Source of the DNA: Haloferax sp. Atlit-12N
Lineage (GTDB): Archaea; Halobacteriota; Halobacteria; Halobacteriales; Haloferacaceae
NCBI RefSeq assembly: GCF_003383095.1
Contig: NZ_PSYW01000003.1
Coordinates: 403,918-467,917 of the forward strand
DNA length: 64,000 bases
Direction: 5' to 3'
Shown: positions 36,436-45,371 of the stretch, one piece after another
Layout: each line of letters begins with the position of its first letter
Position numbering within the stretch: position 1 is the stretch's first letter
Notes under the pieces: generated by a model
Seen by the model: only the letters and a program-made list of their open reading frames with translations
The model's database searches: none
What the model was told of the DNA's origin: nothing
Made by a program: the position numbers and the translations under genes

Positions 36436-36597
36436 TTAGGCCGCGCCGAAGTCGACCTCGTCTCGGAGTTCGTCCCACGACTCGTGGAACCCGTAGGTCG
36501 ACTCCGACTCACCGCTGATTACCGTCTGATACACCTCGTCGTACTCCAACAACTGCGTCCAACCGTCGTGATACCGGTAACTGCAGTACTGGCACAT
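36436..36597 (-). CDS. Small CxxC protein, 53 residues, unknown function
   Basis: From ATG 36597 the product begins MCQYCSYRYHDGWTQLLEYD and ends in DELRDEVDFGAA. One C-x2-C pair, aromatic-rich and acidic, with strong haloarchaeal coding character. It lies 74 bp downstream of the formaldehyde dehydrogenase gene on the same strand and ends next to the CobW-type GTPase gene. It may be a small metal-binding partner, but I do not recognise a family. Longer upstream frames enter non-coding sequence. Confidence 0.55.
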   Translation of the reverse strand: MCQYCSYRYHDGWTQLLEYDEVYQTVISGESESTYGFHESWDELRDEVDFGAA

Positions 36598-36671
36598 AGA
36601 ACGCGATACCGGGCAAACCGGCAAAGGAGTATCGGTGGGAACCGGGTTAGGAGGCTCCGCTGCTCCTAGTC

Positions 36672-37835
36672 CTAGGGTTCCAGCAGGACCTTCGTGACGC
36701 CCTCTTCGCGGTTGTCGAACTTCTCGTACATCTCGGGCGCGTCTTCGAGGCCGACGCGGTGGGAGACGACCCAACTCGGGTCGGCGCGTCCCTCGATGAT
36801 CATGTCGCGGAGTTTTCGGTTGTACTCCTTGACGTTACACTGGCCGGTGCCGAGGGCCTGACCCTTCTCGAAGAGGAGACCGAAGTCGATGCCGAGACGG
36901 CCCTGCGCGGCCATCTCGTCGGGAGCGCCGGGGTCGTCGGGCACGTAGAGACCGGGGATGCCGAGTTCGCCGGTCGGTCGAACCGTCCGAATGAGGTTGT
37001 TGATGACGACGGCCGGGTTCTCCCGGGCGGGGTCGTACGCGGAGTCGGCTTCCTTGTCCGGGTCGATGGCCTGGTAGCCGACCGCGTCGACGCCCTTGTC
37101 GACGCCGCCGCCGTGAATCTCTTTGATCTGTTCGACGGGGTCGCCCTCCTCGAAGTTGATGGGCGTGGCGTCACAGTGTTCTTCGGCGAGCGCGAGGCGA
37201 CTGGGAACGCGGTCGACGACGTAAATCTCGGCCGCGCCCTTGAGTTTGGCGCTGTAGGCGGCCATCAGGCCGACCGGACCGGCGCCGTAGATGGCGACGG
37301 AATCGCCGGATTCGAGATTGGCGAGTTCCGTGCCGTGCCACCCCGTCGGGAAGATGTCCGCGAGCAGCGCGAACGAGTCCTCGTGCTCCCGCCCGTCGGG
37401 TAGCTTGAGCGCGTTGAAGTCAGCGTACGGAATGCGGAGCTTCTCGGCCTGCCCTCCCTGATAGGGGCCCATGGCGACGTAGCCGTACGCTCCCCCGGCG
37501 AACCCCGGATTGACGTTCGTACAGAAGCCCGTGTAGCCGTTTTCACAGTTCTCACAGAAGCCGCAGGCGACGTTGAACGGCGCGACGACGCGGTCGCCGA
37601 CTTCGAGACTGCTGACGGCTTCGCCGACTTCTTCGACGATACCCATATTCTCGTGGCCGAACACGATTCCCGGTTCCGCGGCCGTTCGTCCCTCGTACAT
37701 GTGCAGGTCGGACCCGCAGATACAGGTCGTCGTGATGTCGATGACGACGTCGTTCGGATGTTGAATCTGGGGCTCTTCGACCGCTTCGACTGCGACCTCT
37801 CGTTCGCCTTTGTAGACGACTGCGTCCATAGACAT
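36672..37835 (-). CDS. Zinc-dependent alcohol dehydrogenase, glutathione-independent formaldehyde dehydrogenase type
   Basis: 387 residues from ATG 37835 (MSMDAVVYKGE). Catalytic zinc ligands lie in TCICGSDLHMYEGR and FGHENMG. The structural-zinc lobe is CGFCENCENGYTGFC (four Cys). The Rossmann motif is AIYGAGPVGLMAAY. The long insertion DAVGYQAIDPDKEADSAYDPARENPAVV is characteristic of Pseudomonas-type formaldehyde dehydrogenase/dismutase. The family oxidises formaldehyde to formate with NAD+ without glutathione. Formate could then go to the dehydrogenase at 40704-44030. A TATA box (GCTATAAATG, minus strand, about 37871-37880) is 36-45 nt upstream. Confidence 0.88.
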   Translation of the reverse strand: MSMDAVVYKGEREVAVEAVEEPQIQHPNDVVIDITTTCICGSDLHMYEGRTAAEPGIVFGHENMGIVEEVGEAVSSLEVGDRVVAPFNVACGFCENCENGYTGFCTNVNPGFAGGAYGYVAMGPYQGGQAEKLRIPYADFNALKLPDGREHEDSFALLADIFPTGWHGTELANLESGDSVAIYGAGPVGLMAAYSAKLKGAAEIYVVDRVPSRLALAEEHCDATPINFEEGDPVEQIKEIHGGGVDKGVDAVGYQAIDPDKEADSAYDPARENPAVVINNLIRTVRPTGELGIPGLYVPDDPGAPDEMAAQGRLGIDFGLLFEKGQALGTGQCNVKEYNRKLRDMIIEGRADPSWVVSHRVGLEDAPEMYEKFDNREEGVTKVLLEP

Positions 37836-38225
37836 TGTGTGAACTCCACTCAACCTCTGCGAACGGTCACCATTTATAGCTCGGGTAGACTTCGTCTTCG
37901 TGAAGTTTGACACGTTACGGGTGAGTAGAGTAGTGTCGTCCATTCTCAAATTACCAGATAAATTATTATTTGTGTTTCCTCATGCCGTACTCGTCCGGAA
38001 AACACACCCCACGACGGCCCGGCTCCGCCTCGCAGTCGACGGTCCCGGCCACGCTCGGTGCTCCCTGCGGGACTGACCGGTGGCGAACCGTCTCGGCCAC
38101 CTGTACGGTAGTCGTCAACTCACGTGTGCGCCGAGACATCCCACAAGCACTCCGGTTTCTTACATGACGTGTGCGGATTCAGTCCCCGAACTGGATTTAA
38201 TACGGATCGTCCGCAACGGCCGGCC
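37836..38225. other. Divergent promoter region (formaldehyde dehydrogenase / RidA 2)
   Basis: Contains the TATA box of the dehydrogenase (minus strand, 37871-37880), an AT-rich block at 37950-37975, and the RidA TATA box ATTTAATA at 38195-38202, centred 27 nt before ATG 38226. No gene seen in between. Confidence 0.5.
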
Positions 38226-38606
<381 letters not shown>

Positions 38607-38721
38607 GCGAACCGCCGCTGACCTCTGAAGGGCGCTCGACGATTCCGACGCGCCCGGCATTTTTCGAGCCGACACGTCCCGAGAGAATGCACTTCCGAGC
38701 AGCCGGTGTTACAATCGTCGG

Positions 38722-38997
38722 CTACTCCAATCGCATGTTCTCGGCTCGCTCGGCCGCGAGGTCGGTAATCTCCTCGATGTCGCTCTCGGAGCGGTCCGCG
38801 AGGACGCGAACCAACATCCCGAGTTGGACCGCCGCCGTCTCGCGTAACTCCGACGCCTCTTCGGTGTCGTTGGCGAAGTAGTACTCCTGTCGACCGTCGT
38901 CGTGGACGAGTCCGGTGTACACGGACTGGACGTCGTCTCCGCGAGTCGCGTCGGCCGCCTTCTCTCGCACGTCGTCGAACCGTGGGTTGGTCATCAT
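38722..38997 (-). CDS. Small haloarchaeal hypothetical protein, 91 residues
   Basis: Acidic helical protein (MMTNPRFDDVREKAADATRG...AAERAENMRLE). The middle (VYTGLVHDDGRQEYYFANDTEEASELRETAAVQLGMLVRVLAD) looks like a small alpha/beta domain with a long helix. A TATA-like AAAAAGCTAAGG lies about 25 nt upstream on the minus strand. Starts at 38994 or GTG 39000 are also possible. No known family recognised. It sits between RidA 2 and the formate dehydrogenase operon. Confidence 0.65.
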   Translation of the reverse strand: MMTNPRFDDVREKAADATRGDDVQSVYTGLVHDDGRQEYYFANDTEEASELRETAAVQLGMLVRVLADRSESDIEEITDLAAERAENMRLE

Positions 38998-39152
38998 CAC
39001 GGTAGACGACGCGTCGCCGCCTTAGCTTTTTGCTCCACTCGCTATCCCGTCTGAAGCAGTCACCTGTTTCCCGCCCACTCGCACTCGAATCGACTTCCAG
39101 TTCGGCTTCCCGAACGCCTCGAAGTCGCACTCCGACGCGAGTGGAGTGGGAT

Positions 39153-39164
39153 GATTTTTTAACC
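39153..39164 (+). promoter_or_regulatory. TATA box of the formate dehydrogenase operon
   Basis: ATTTTTTAACCC is centred about 31 nt upstream of ATG 39190. Confidence 0.55.
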
Positions 39165-39189
39165 CCGCCGTGTCTCTTCAACTGTGAGA

Positions 39190-40707
39190 ATGAGTCGCAC
39201 AGGAGACGCAGTCCGGTCGCCGGTACTCCGGGTCTCGGGAGCCGGACGGACAGAACGCGGAGCGCGTGTCTTGAGCGCCGCGCGCGGTACCGCCGACTCC
39301 GTCACGGTCCTCCGGACGGGACCCACCGGAATCAGCGAGTACGACCCGTTGGTTCTCGCGACCGACGCGGGGCGGACCGCGTTCTTCCCGGCCCCGGAGA
39401 CATCGAGGGTCCGAGACCTCGTCACCGCCATGGAAGACGGGGAGTTACCGACGGACGGTGCTGCGGCAGTCGTCGAACACGACGCCGAGACGACGACGCT
39501 GCCAGTTCCGGCCGACGGGCCGCTCGCGGTGGGAACACGGCGCGTCCTCGGCCCCTGTGGATGGGTCGACCCGCTGGACCCGACAGCGTATCAGTTCTAC
39601 TCGCTCGATAGGGACGCGGGCGCCATCGTGGACGCCGGACTCGTCGGTCGAGGCAGAGGCGACGCCGCCGCTGACGAACCGGTCGCAGACATCTGGCGAC
39701 GCGCGCGAGAGACCAACGGCGACCCGGTTGTCGTCGTGAACGCGAACGACGCGGACGACCGCCAGCGCGCGGACCGAACGCTCCTCGCCGGGTCGCCGAT
39801 GTCGGTGCTCGATGGCGTGGCGGCCGTCGCCGAGTACATCGAGACGACTGACGCGGTCATCCACCTCGCCGAGACCGACACCGAACTGCAAGCACATCTT
39901 CAGGAGGCTATCGACGCCGCCGCGGACGAACTCCCGGTCGTGCCGGGAGTCGTCACCGGTCCGGACGAGTACCGCGTCGGCGAACCGACGGCGGCGCTGG
40001 AAGCGATAGAGGGTGCGGATAGAATCGAGCCCCGTCTCCAGCCACCGACGCCGGCCGAGTACGGACTGTACGGTCGCCCGACGGTGATTCACACGCCGCG
40101 GACCTTCGCCCAGATACGTCTCGCGCTCTCGGACCCCGAGGGCACCGATAGAGACGCCGAATCGACGACGCGACTGCTGACTGTCACCGGCGACGTGACC
40201 GCGCCCGCGACGATAGAGGTCGGCTCGGACGCCCGCCTCTCGGCGGTTCGGAACGCCGTCGAACTGGAGGGGTCGTTCAAGATGGCCTGCGTCGGCGGGG
40301 TTTTCGGCGGCGTCACCCGAACGTTGGACATCGCACCGACCGCGGCCGAACTGACCGCGGCCGGCCTCGGAACGGAAGGCGTCGTCGAACTGTTGAACGA
40401 CGAGCGGTGTGCGGTCGCGACCGCTGGAGAGCGAGCGCGCTTTGCCTCGGAAGCCAACAGCGGGCGGTGCGTGCCGGGACGGGAGGGAACCGTCCAACTC
40501 ACCGAACTGCTGCGAGCGGTTTACCGCGGCTCGTTCGACCGGGAGAAGATACGCGAACTCGGCCGGGTCATGACCCGGTCGAGCAACTGCCTGCTTGGCG
40601 CGCATGCACCGCGTCCGGTGCTGACTGCGATTGACGAGTTCGAATCGAGTTTCGAAGCGCACGCCGACGGCCGCTGTCCGAGCGGCACCTGTTCTGACAA
40701 ACTATGA
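39190..40707 (+). CDS. NuoF/HoxF-like diaphorase-type subunit with degenerate cofactor sites
   Basis: 505 residues with the architecture of HoxF-type flavin subunits. The N-terminal thioredoxin-like segment (VTVLRTGPTGISEYDPLVL) aligns with [2Fe-2S] ferredoxin domains but has none of the four cysteines. The FMN/NADH domain keeps the layout GLVGRGRG...VVVVNANDADD...RTLLAGSPMSVLDGV but loses the GRGGAGFPTG and NADEGEPGT signatures. An SLBB-like part and the C-terminal helical domain follow. The N3 cluster motif ESCGxCxPCREG is reduced to NSGRCVPGREG, leaving C427, then C467 (SNCLLG) and tail cysteines C496 and C501. It overlaps the formate dehydrogenase gene by ATGA, so it is that enzyme's partner. 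NADH reactivity is doubtful. Confidence 0.82.
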   Translation: MSRTGDAVRSPVLRVSGAGRTERGARVLSAARGTADSVTVLRTGPTGISEYDPLVLATDAGRTAFFPAPETSRVRDLVTAMEDGELPTDGAAAVVEHDAETTTLPVPADGPLAVGTRRVLGPCGWVDPLDPTAYQFYSLDRDAGAIVDAGLVGRGRGDAAADEPVADIWRRARETNGDPVVVVNANDADDRQRADRTLLAGSPMSVLDGVAAVAEYIETTDAVIHLAETDTELQAHLQEAIDAAADELPVVPGVVTGPDEYRVGEPTAALEAIEGADRIEPRLQPPTPAEYGLYGRPTVIHTPRTFAQIRLALSDPEGTDRDAESTTRLLTVTGDVTAPATIEVGSDARLSAVRNAVELEGSFKMACVGGVFGGVTRTLDIAPTAAELTAAGLGTEGVVELLNDERCAVATAGERARFASEANSGRCVPGREGTVQLTELLRAVYRGSFDREKIRELGRVMTRSSNCLLGAHAPRPVLTAIDEFESSFEAHADGRCPSGTCSDKL

Positions 40708-43700
40708 GTACTGACGACCCACTCCCGGGCGTTCCGGAGCTAGACGACCCGCAGCACGAGACGCCGGTCACGGCGGAGTTCGAGACCGGGACCGCGAACG
40801 ACCCGCCCGTCGGCACCGACGGCGAGAACCCGACGACGGTTACTGTCAACGGAACACAGGTCACTGTCCCGCCGGGTTCGACCGTCATCGACGCCATGCA
40901 AGCCGCCGACGACGAGGTTGTGACCGTGGACCCCGGTGCCGACAGCCTCGATGAGGACGCCGACGTTCCGGCGCTCTGTTACTACGACCGCGAGGGCGAC
41001 GTGAGCGACGAAATCGGCCCTCGGAGCGAGTGTCGAACCTGCATGGTCGAAACCGACGAACATGGGGTCGTCCCCTCCTGTTCGTTCCCGGCCACCGACG
41101 GGCTGACGGTCGAGACCGACACGGCGACCGCCGAGGAGTGCCGGAGCGTCAACCTCGACCTCGTCCTCTCCAACCACAATCTGCGCTGTACGACCTGTAA
41201 CGGGAACGGGCGGTGTGAACTCCAAGAGACGGCCATCAACGAGGGGGTCGACCACCCGCGCTACGGCGTCTTCGACGAGCGAAGCGAGTACGAACCGCTC
41301 GACGACAGCTCCTCGTTCATTCAGATCGACCGCAACAAGTGCATCCTCTGTAATCGGTGCGTCGAGGGCTGTAACGACGTTCAGGTCGAAGGAGTTCTCC
41401 GCATCGAGGGCTCCGGAGAGGACACCCGCATCGGCTTCCAGTCCGACGCCGAGACGATGGCTGACTCTGACTGCGTCTCCTGTGGGCACTGTGCCACGGT
41501 CTGTCCGACCGGCGCGCTGACCGAGAAGGACATCGGTGGCGCGGGGACGCTCCCGCTTCCGGGATTCACGCAGCGGAACTCCGTCGGGAACGTCATCGAA
41601 CACGAGGAGGTAGAGACCCTCGACGATACGACGGCACCGAACCGCTCGCCTGCACCCGGTAGTGCGGGGAGTGCCGGTGGCGAAGCCGAGGCGGCACAGG
41701 AAGGACGAAGCGGCGTCGCCCGATACATGGCCCAGAGCAAACGCCGAGCGTCCGATTTCTTCGACAAATACGGTCGGAAGGCCATGCTCGCGGGCGAACA
41801 CACCGCCGAGAACATCGCGGCGCAGACACTGCCAGAGGGTCGGCTATTCGACATCGCGTCGCTCGTCAGCGACTACCGACTGGGGAAAGTCGACAAAGCG
41901 GAGACGACGTGCGGATTCTGTGCGGTCGGCTGTCGGTTCGAGATGTGGGGCAAAGACGGCAACGCCCTCGGCGTCCAACCCGTCGACGACCCGGACAACG
42001 CCCCGGCGAACAACTTCTCGACGTGCGTGAAGGGGAAGTTCGGACACGACTTTGCCAACAGCAAGAAACGGCTCACGAAGCCGCTAATTCGAAACGAGAA
42101 CGGCGAGTTCGAGACGGCATCGTGGGACGAGGCCCTCGACTACGTTGCCGGCCGACTCCGTGAGATTCAGAACGAACACGGCGTCGACGCGGTCAGTTGC
42201 CTCGCATCGTCGAAAGGGAGCAACGAGGAGGCGTATCTCGTCCAGAAGTTCGCGCGGCAGGTGCTCGGGACGAAGAACATCGACAACTGCGCCCGGCTCT
42301 GTCACTCCTCGACGGTGGCGGCGCTCCAACAGACGCTCGGCTACGGTGCGATGACGAACCGCATCAACGAGGACATCGGCGAGGCCGACGCCTACCTTAT
42401 CAGCGGGTCGAACACGACCGAGTCGCATCCGGTGTTGGCGACTCGCATCAAGCAGAACGTCCGCGACGGGGCCGACCTCGTGGTGTTCGACCCCCGGAAA
42501 ATCGGCATCGCCGAACACGCCGACCAGTACACGAGAACGACGCCCGGCTACGACGTGGCGTGGCTCAACGGACTCATCCGATACCTCATCGAGCACGACC
42601 TGCACGACGAGGCGTTCATCGAACGAAATACGAAAGGATTCGACGCGGTCAAGCAGAAGGTCCAGGCGTTCACCCCCGAGAAAGTCGAGGAACTGGCCGG
42701 CGTCTCACCCGACGAACTGCAGTCGGCCGCCGAGACGCTCGCCGACGCCGAGAACGTCGTCTTCGGCTGGGCGATGGGTATGACCCAATCCAGCCACGGG
42801 ACGGAGAACCTCCTCGCGATGGCCGACCTCGCGCTCACCCTCGGGCAGGTCGGGAAACCGGGTTCCGGACTGTCGCCCTTCCGCGGCCAGAACAACGTGC
42901 AGGGCGGCGGCGGCGACATGGGGACTCTGCCCGGCAGTCTCCCCGGATACCAGGACCCAGCCGACGACGAAGTTGGCGAGAAGTTCGCCGAGGCGTGGGG
43001 CGAGCGTCCACCGGCGGAACCCGGCCTCAAAGTGCCGGAGATGCTCGCCGAGGCTCACGAGGGGAATCTCCGCGGGATGTACATCGTCGGGGAGAACCCC
43101 GCGCTCTCGGAACCCGACATCCAGCACGCCGGCGAGGCGCTCGATAGCTTGGACTTCCTCGTCGTCCAGGATATCTTCATGACGGAGACCGCAGAGCACG
43201 CGGACGTGGTCCTGCCGGCGGCGACCTCGCCGGAGAAACACGGCACGTTCACCAACACCGAGCGCCGGATACAGCGGGTTCGAGCGTCCGCCGAACCGCC
43301 CGGAAAGGCGCGTCAGGATTGGGAAATCACGCAGGAACTGGCGGCCAGACTGGGCTACGACTGGGGCTACGACCACCCGCGGGAAGTGATGGACGAGATT
43401 AGCGACCTGACTCCCATCTACGGGGGCGTCGGTTACGAGCGTCTCGAATCGGGCGACGAGCACGGACTTCAGTGGCCGTGCTGGGACGAAGACCACCCCG
43501 GCACGCCGTATCTCTACGACTACGAGGAGGGGAACTTCAACTTCGACGACGGGCTGGCCCGCTTCGTGCCGGCGGACGGCGGTCACCCCGGCGAACTCCC
43601 CGACGAGGAGTACCCCTTCACGCTCACGTCCGGGCGGGTCCTCTACCACTGGCACACCGGACAGATCACCCGACGCGTCGAGGGCCTCATGAGCCACGTC

Positions 43701-44030
43701 GGCGAGAGCTTCATCGAAATCAATCCGACGACCGCCGCGGAACTCGGCGTTCCGGACGGCGAGTACGTCAAGGTCGAATCCCGCCGCGGCGACATCGTGG
43801 TCAAGGCGACGGTGACAGACCGCGTCGGCGATGGGACGCTTTTCATCCCGATGCACTTCGCGGCCGGTGCGGTCAACAAACTCACCCAGGAGACCTTCGA
43901 CCCGCAGGCTGGCATTCCGGAGTTCAAGGTATCGAGCGTGCGCGTCGAACCGCTCGGACCTGACGCAGACCCGGACGTGCTGCGGACTCCGGACGCAGGC
44001 GCTGGGAGCACCGCACACGGCAACGACTGA
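40704..44030 (+). CDS. Formate dehydrogenase catalytic subunit fused to a NuoG-like Fe-S domain
   Basis: 1,108 residues. Residues about 40-320 are NuoG-like: a [2Fe-2S] site (C92 with C-x2-C and a later C), H-x3-C-x2-C-x5-C (HNLRCTTCNGNGRC), and two ferredoxin motifs (CILCNRCVEGC and CVSCGHCATVCPTG). After a linker comes the molybdopterin oxidoreductase part: a [4Fe-4S] site CGFCAVGC, and the Mo/W-ligand Cys533 in NCARLCHSS, where E. coli FdhF has selenocysteine. The C-terminus (about 960-1095) is the molydopterin dinucleotide-binding beta-barrel. It oxidises formate to CO2 in the cytoplasm (no Tat signal). The start overlaps the NuoF-like gene by 4 bp. No NuoE-like subunit is encoded nearby. 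MobA (31879) would make its cofactor. Confidence 0.92.
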   Translation: MSTDDPLPGVPELDDPQHETPVTAEFETGTANDPPVGTDGENPTTVTVNGTQVTVPPGSTVIDAMQAADDEVVTVDPGADSLDEDADVPALCYYDREGDVSDEIGPRSECRTCMVETDEHGVVPSCSFPATDGLTVETDTATAEECRSVNLDLVLSNHNLRCTTCNGNGRCELQETAINEGVDHPRYGVFDERSEYEPLDDSSSFIQIDRNKCILCNRCVEGCNDVQVEGVLRIEGSGEDTRIGFQSDAETMADSDCVSCGHCATVCPTGALTEKDIGGAGTLPLPGFTQRNSVGNVIEHEEVETLDDTTAPNRSPAPGSAGSAGGEAEAAQEGRSGVARYMAQSKRRASDFFDKYGRKAMLAGEHTAENIAAQTLPEGRLFDIASLVSDYRLGKVDKAETTCGFCAVGCRFEMWGKDGNALGVQPVDDPDNAPANNFSTCVKGKFGHDFANSKKRLTKPLIRNENGEFETASWDEALDYVAGRLREIQNEHGVDAVSCLASSKGSNEEAYLVQKFARQVLGTKNIDNCARLCHSSTVAALQQTLGYGAMTNRINEDIGEADAYLISGSNTTESHPVLATRIKQNVRDGADLVVFDPRKIGIAEHADQYTRTTPGYDVAWLNGLIRYLIEHDLHDEAFIERNTKGFDAVKQKVQAFTPEKVEELAGVSPDELQSAAETLADAENVVFGWAMGMTQSSHGTENLLAMADLALTLGQVGKPGSGLSPFRGQNNVQGGGGDMGTLPGSLPGYQDPADDEVGEKFAEAWGERPPAEPGLKVPEMLAEAHEGNLRGMYIVGENPALSEPDIQHAGEALDSLDFLVVQDIFMTETAEHADVVLPAATSPEKHGTFTNTERRIQRVRASAEPPGKARQDWEITQELAARLGYDWGYDHPREVMDEISDLTPIYGGVGYERLESGDEHGLQWPCWDEDHPGTPYLYDYEEGNFNFDDGLARFVPADGGHPGELPDEEYPFTLTSGRVLYHWHTGQITRRVEGLMSHVGESFIEINPTTAAELGVPDGEYVKVESRRGDIVVKATVTDRVGDGTLFIPMHFAAGAVNKLTQETFDPQAGIPEFKVSSVRVEPLGPDADPDVLRTPDAGAGSTAHGND

Positions 44031-44307
44031 CCGCGGCGGTCGCTTCGTTTCGCTGTACTCCTCTCCAAGGCGTACTGACTTCCGCTGAAAGTTGGTGCCT
44101 GTGACGTGGCGAACTCGTGTTTGTTCATACCTGTACTACGTTTCGGCTCGTGAGCGAGACTCGACCCATCCATACACCGTATGCTGCTATATCTATTTTC
44201 GACCGTGGTTTCCACCGGGGCTGTGACTCCTCTCCCGGCGCTCTGGTCCGCGACCGTGATTCAGCTAACAGGCGGAGTAGTTGGCTGTCATCGATTCATC
44301 TGTCTCT

Positions 44308-44415
44308 TCAATCCGCTCCCCGCGGAAGGACGTATCCACACGAGTCGCAGACGAAGGCGACGTCGTAAAACGAATCGTAGATGGCGAGGCTGTGACTGCA
44401 CTTTGGACAACGCAT
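44308..44415 (-). CDS. 35-residue zinc-ribbon micro-protein
   Basis: The minus-strand frame starts at ATG 44415 and encodes MRCPKCSHSLAIYDSFYDVA, followed by a second C-x2-C (CDSCGYVLPRGAD). Two C-x2-C knuckles spaced 17 residues apart (Cys3/Cys6 and Cys23/Cys26) make a classic zinc ribbon. TTAAGTG is about 33 nt upstream, fitting a leaderless transcript. Haloarchaea encode many such small zinc-finger proteins, and some affect swarming or biofilm formation in Haloferax. The role of this one is unknown. It lies alone between the formate dehydrogenase and the arabinose loci. Confidence 0.7.
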   Translation of the reverse strand: MRCPKCSHSLAIYDSFYDVAFVCDSCGYVLPRGAD

Positions 44416-44613
44416 GCGTTTCGTTAACTGTTCGATAGTCACTTAACCCTTACCACGACGATTGTCGTATTACTCGGTGCGCAGTCGCGCTCAGTTCCGG
44501 TGTTAAGATTTGCAGAGAAGGAAAAAGTAATGTGAGACTCAACCATCCAGCTATATGGTCGATAGCGTAACCGACCAAGAGGCTAACGTATCAGTCATGT
44601 CATAGACGTGACG

Positions 44614-44772
44614 TTATGCGTAGAGTTGGCTGTCCCGGTCGAAGCTCATGAACACCTGACAGCACTCCACGTCGAGCTCAACACACCACCCGCTGCCATC
44701 ATTTTTTGGGAACGTAGCCCGGTTCAGTACGAACTCTGGCCCCGAGTTAGAACTCTTATGCACGCTTAACAT
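44614..44772 (-). CDS. Small protein or gene remnant, 52 residues
   Basis: From ATG 44772: MLSVHKSSNSGPEFVLNRAT, then a well-behaved frame ending GWCVELDVECCQVFMSFDRDSQLYA and TAA. Codon choice and amino-acid pattern look coding. Three Cys are close together (C, then CC seven residues on). No TATA box is obvious. It may be an intact small gene, or the 3' end of a decayed gene together with the fragment at 44819-45013. Not assigned to a family. Confidence 0.45.
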   Translation of the reverse strand: MLSVHKSSNSGPEFVLNRATFPKNDGSGWCVELDVECCQVFMSFDRDSQLYA

Positions 44773-44818
44773 CCCGATAGGTCGCCGACCAGTCGGGGTC
44801 CTCCGACTTCATCTGTGT

Positions 44819-45013
44819 TCACGATGACGGCCCTGTCACGTTTGCCCCAGCCGCCATGTTGTTCTCGATGCCAGAAACGTCAGAAGGCCCTCCCTGGTAT
44901 GTGGCTGCTGTTTCCGCGAGTGCGACTGCGCGATCGACGATGGCGAGTGCCTCGACGGCCCCCACTGTATCTATCTCTCTGTTGAACGTCCCTCCGGACG
45001 GCCCCGAGTACGG
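44819..45013 (-). pseudogene. Coding-like fragment without a start
   Basis: A minus-strand frame bounded by stops reads GPSGGTFNREIDTVGAVEAL and continues with an Ala/Val-rich helix to NNMAAGANVTGPSS, then TGA. It has coding character but no start codon before NNM. The same region lacks flanking repeats that would mark an insertion sequence. Probably a decayed gene; the family is not recognised. Confidence 0.35.
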
Positions 45014-45151
45014 CTACTGTCGTCGAACTAACTATCCACTACTATGGCCACCGGTTATTCGCCATTCACTATGCTGGAACAACACGCCGGATTCTCGAAA
45101 CCGACCGAAGAGACTGGTTTCGGAGAGTATCCGCTGGTGGCATCGTAGAAA

Positions 45152-45171
45152 TTACACATTTATGTTTGTAA
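45152..45171. promoter_or_regulatory. Inverted-repeat site TTAC-N12-GTAA (copy 3)
   Basis: TTACACATTTATGTTTGTAA lies about 220 bp before the GH51 gene and has the same arms and spacing as copies at 16687, 18067 and 56278. Confidence 0.35.
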
Positions 45172-45340
45172 TTGTAGTGTGCAGAACGATATTATCTTGT
45201 TCTGATATAGGGAACCTTGGAGTGGGTGCGACGAACGCGTTGCTCACGGACCCGAGGTGCACAACGCTTCGCCCTGCGTTCACCGCTTAACTAGACGGCT
45301 CCACATCTAACCTCGTGCAAACAGGGAACAAGGCACAATA

Positions 45341-45350
45341 GTTATTTAAC
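45341..45350 (+). promoter_or_regulatory. TATA element for GH51
   Basis: GTTATTTAAC is centred about 27 nt before ATG 45372, favouring that start over ATG 45360. Confidence 0.5.
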
Positions 45351-45371
45351 CGGGTACTGATGGAAGAACGT

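Larger units (their letters stand above)
44773..45371. other. 599-bp region upstream of GH51 with remnant and operator-like site
   Basis: Apart from the fragment at 44819-45013, I see no gene. It contains the TTAC-N12-GTAA site at 45152-45171 and the likely GH51 TATA element GTTATTTAAC at 45341-45350. Confidence 0.4.

Noticed and set aside
42300..42302. Selenocysteine in the formate dehydrogenase active site
   Set aside because: The codon is TGT (Cys) in the position where FdhF has selenocysteine; no in-frame TGA exists there.
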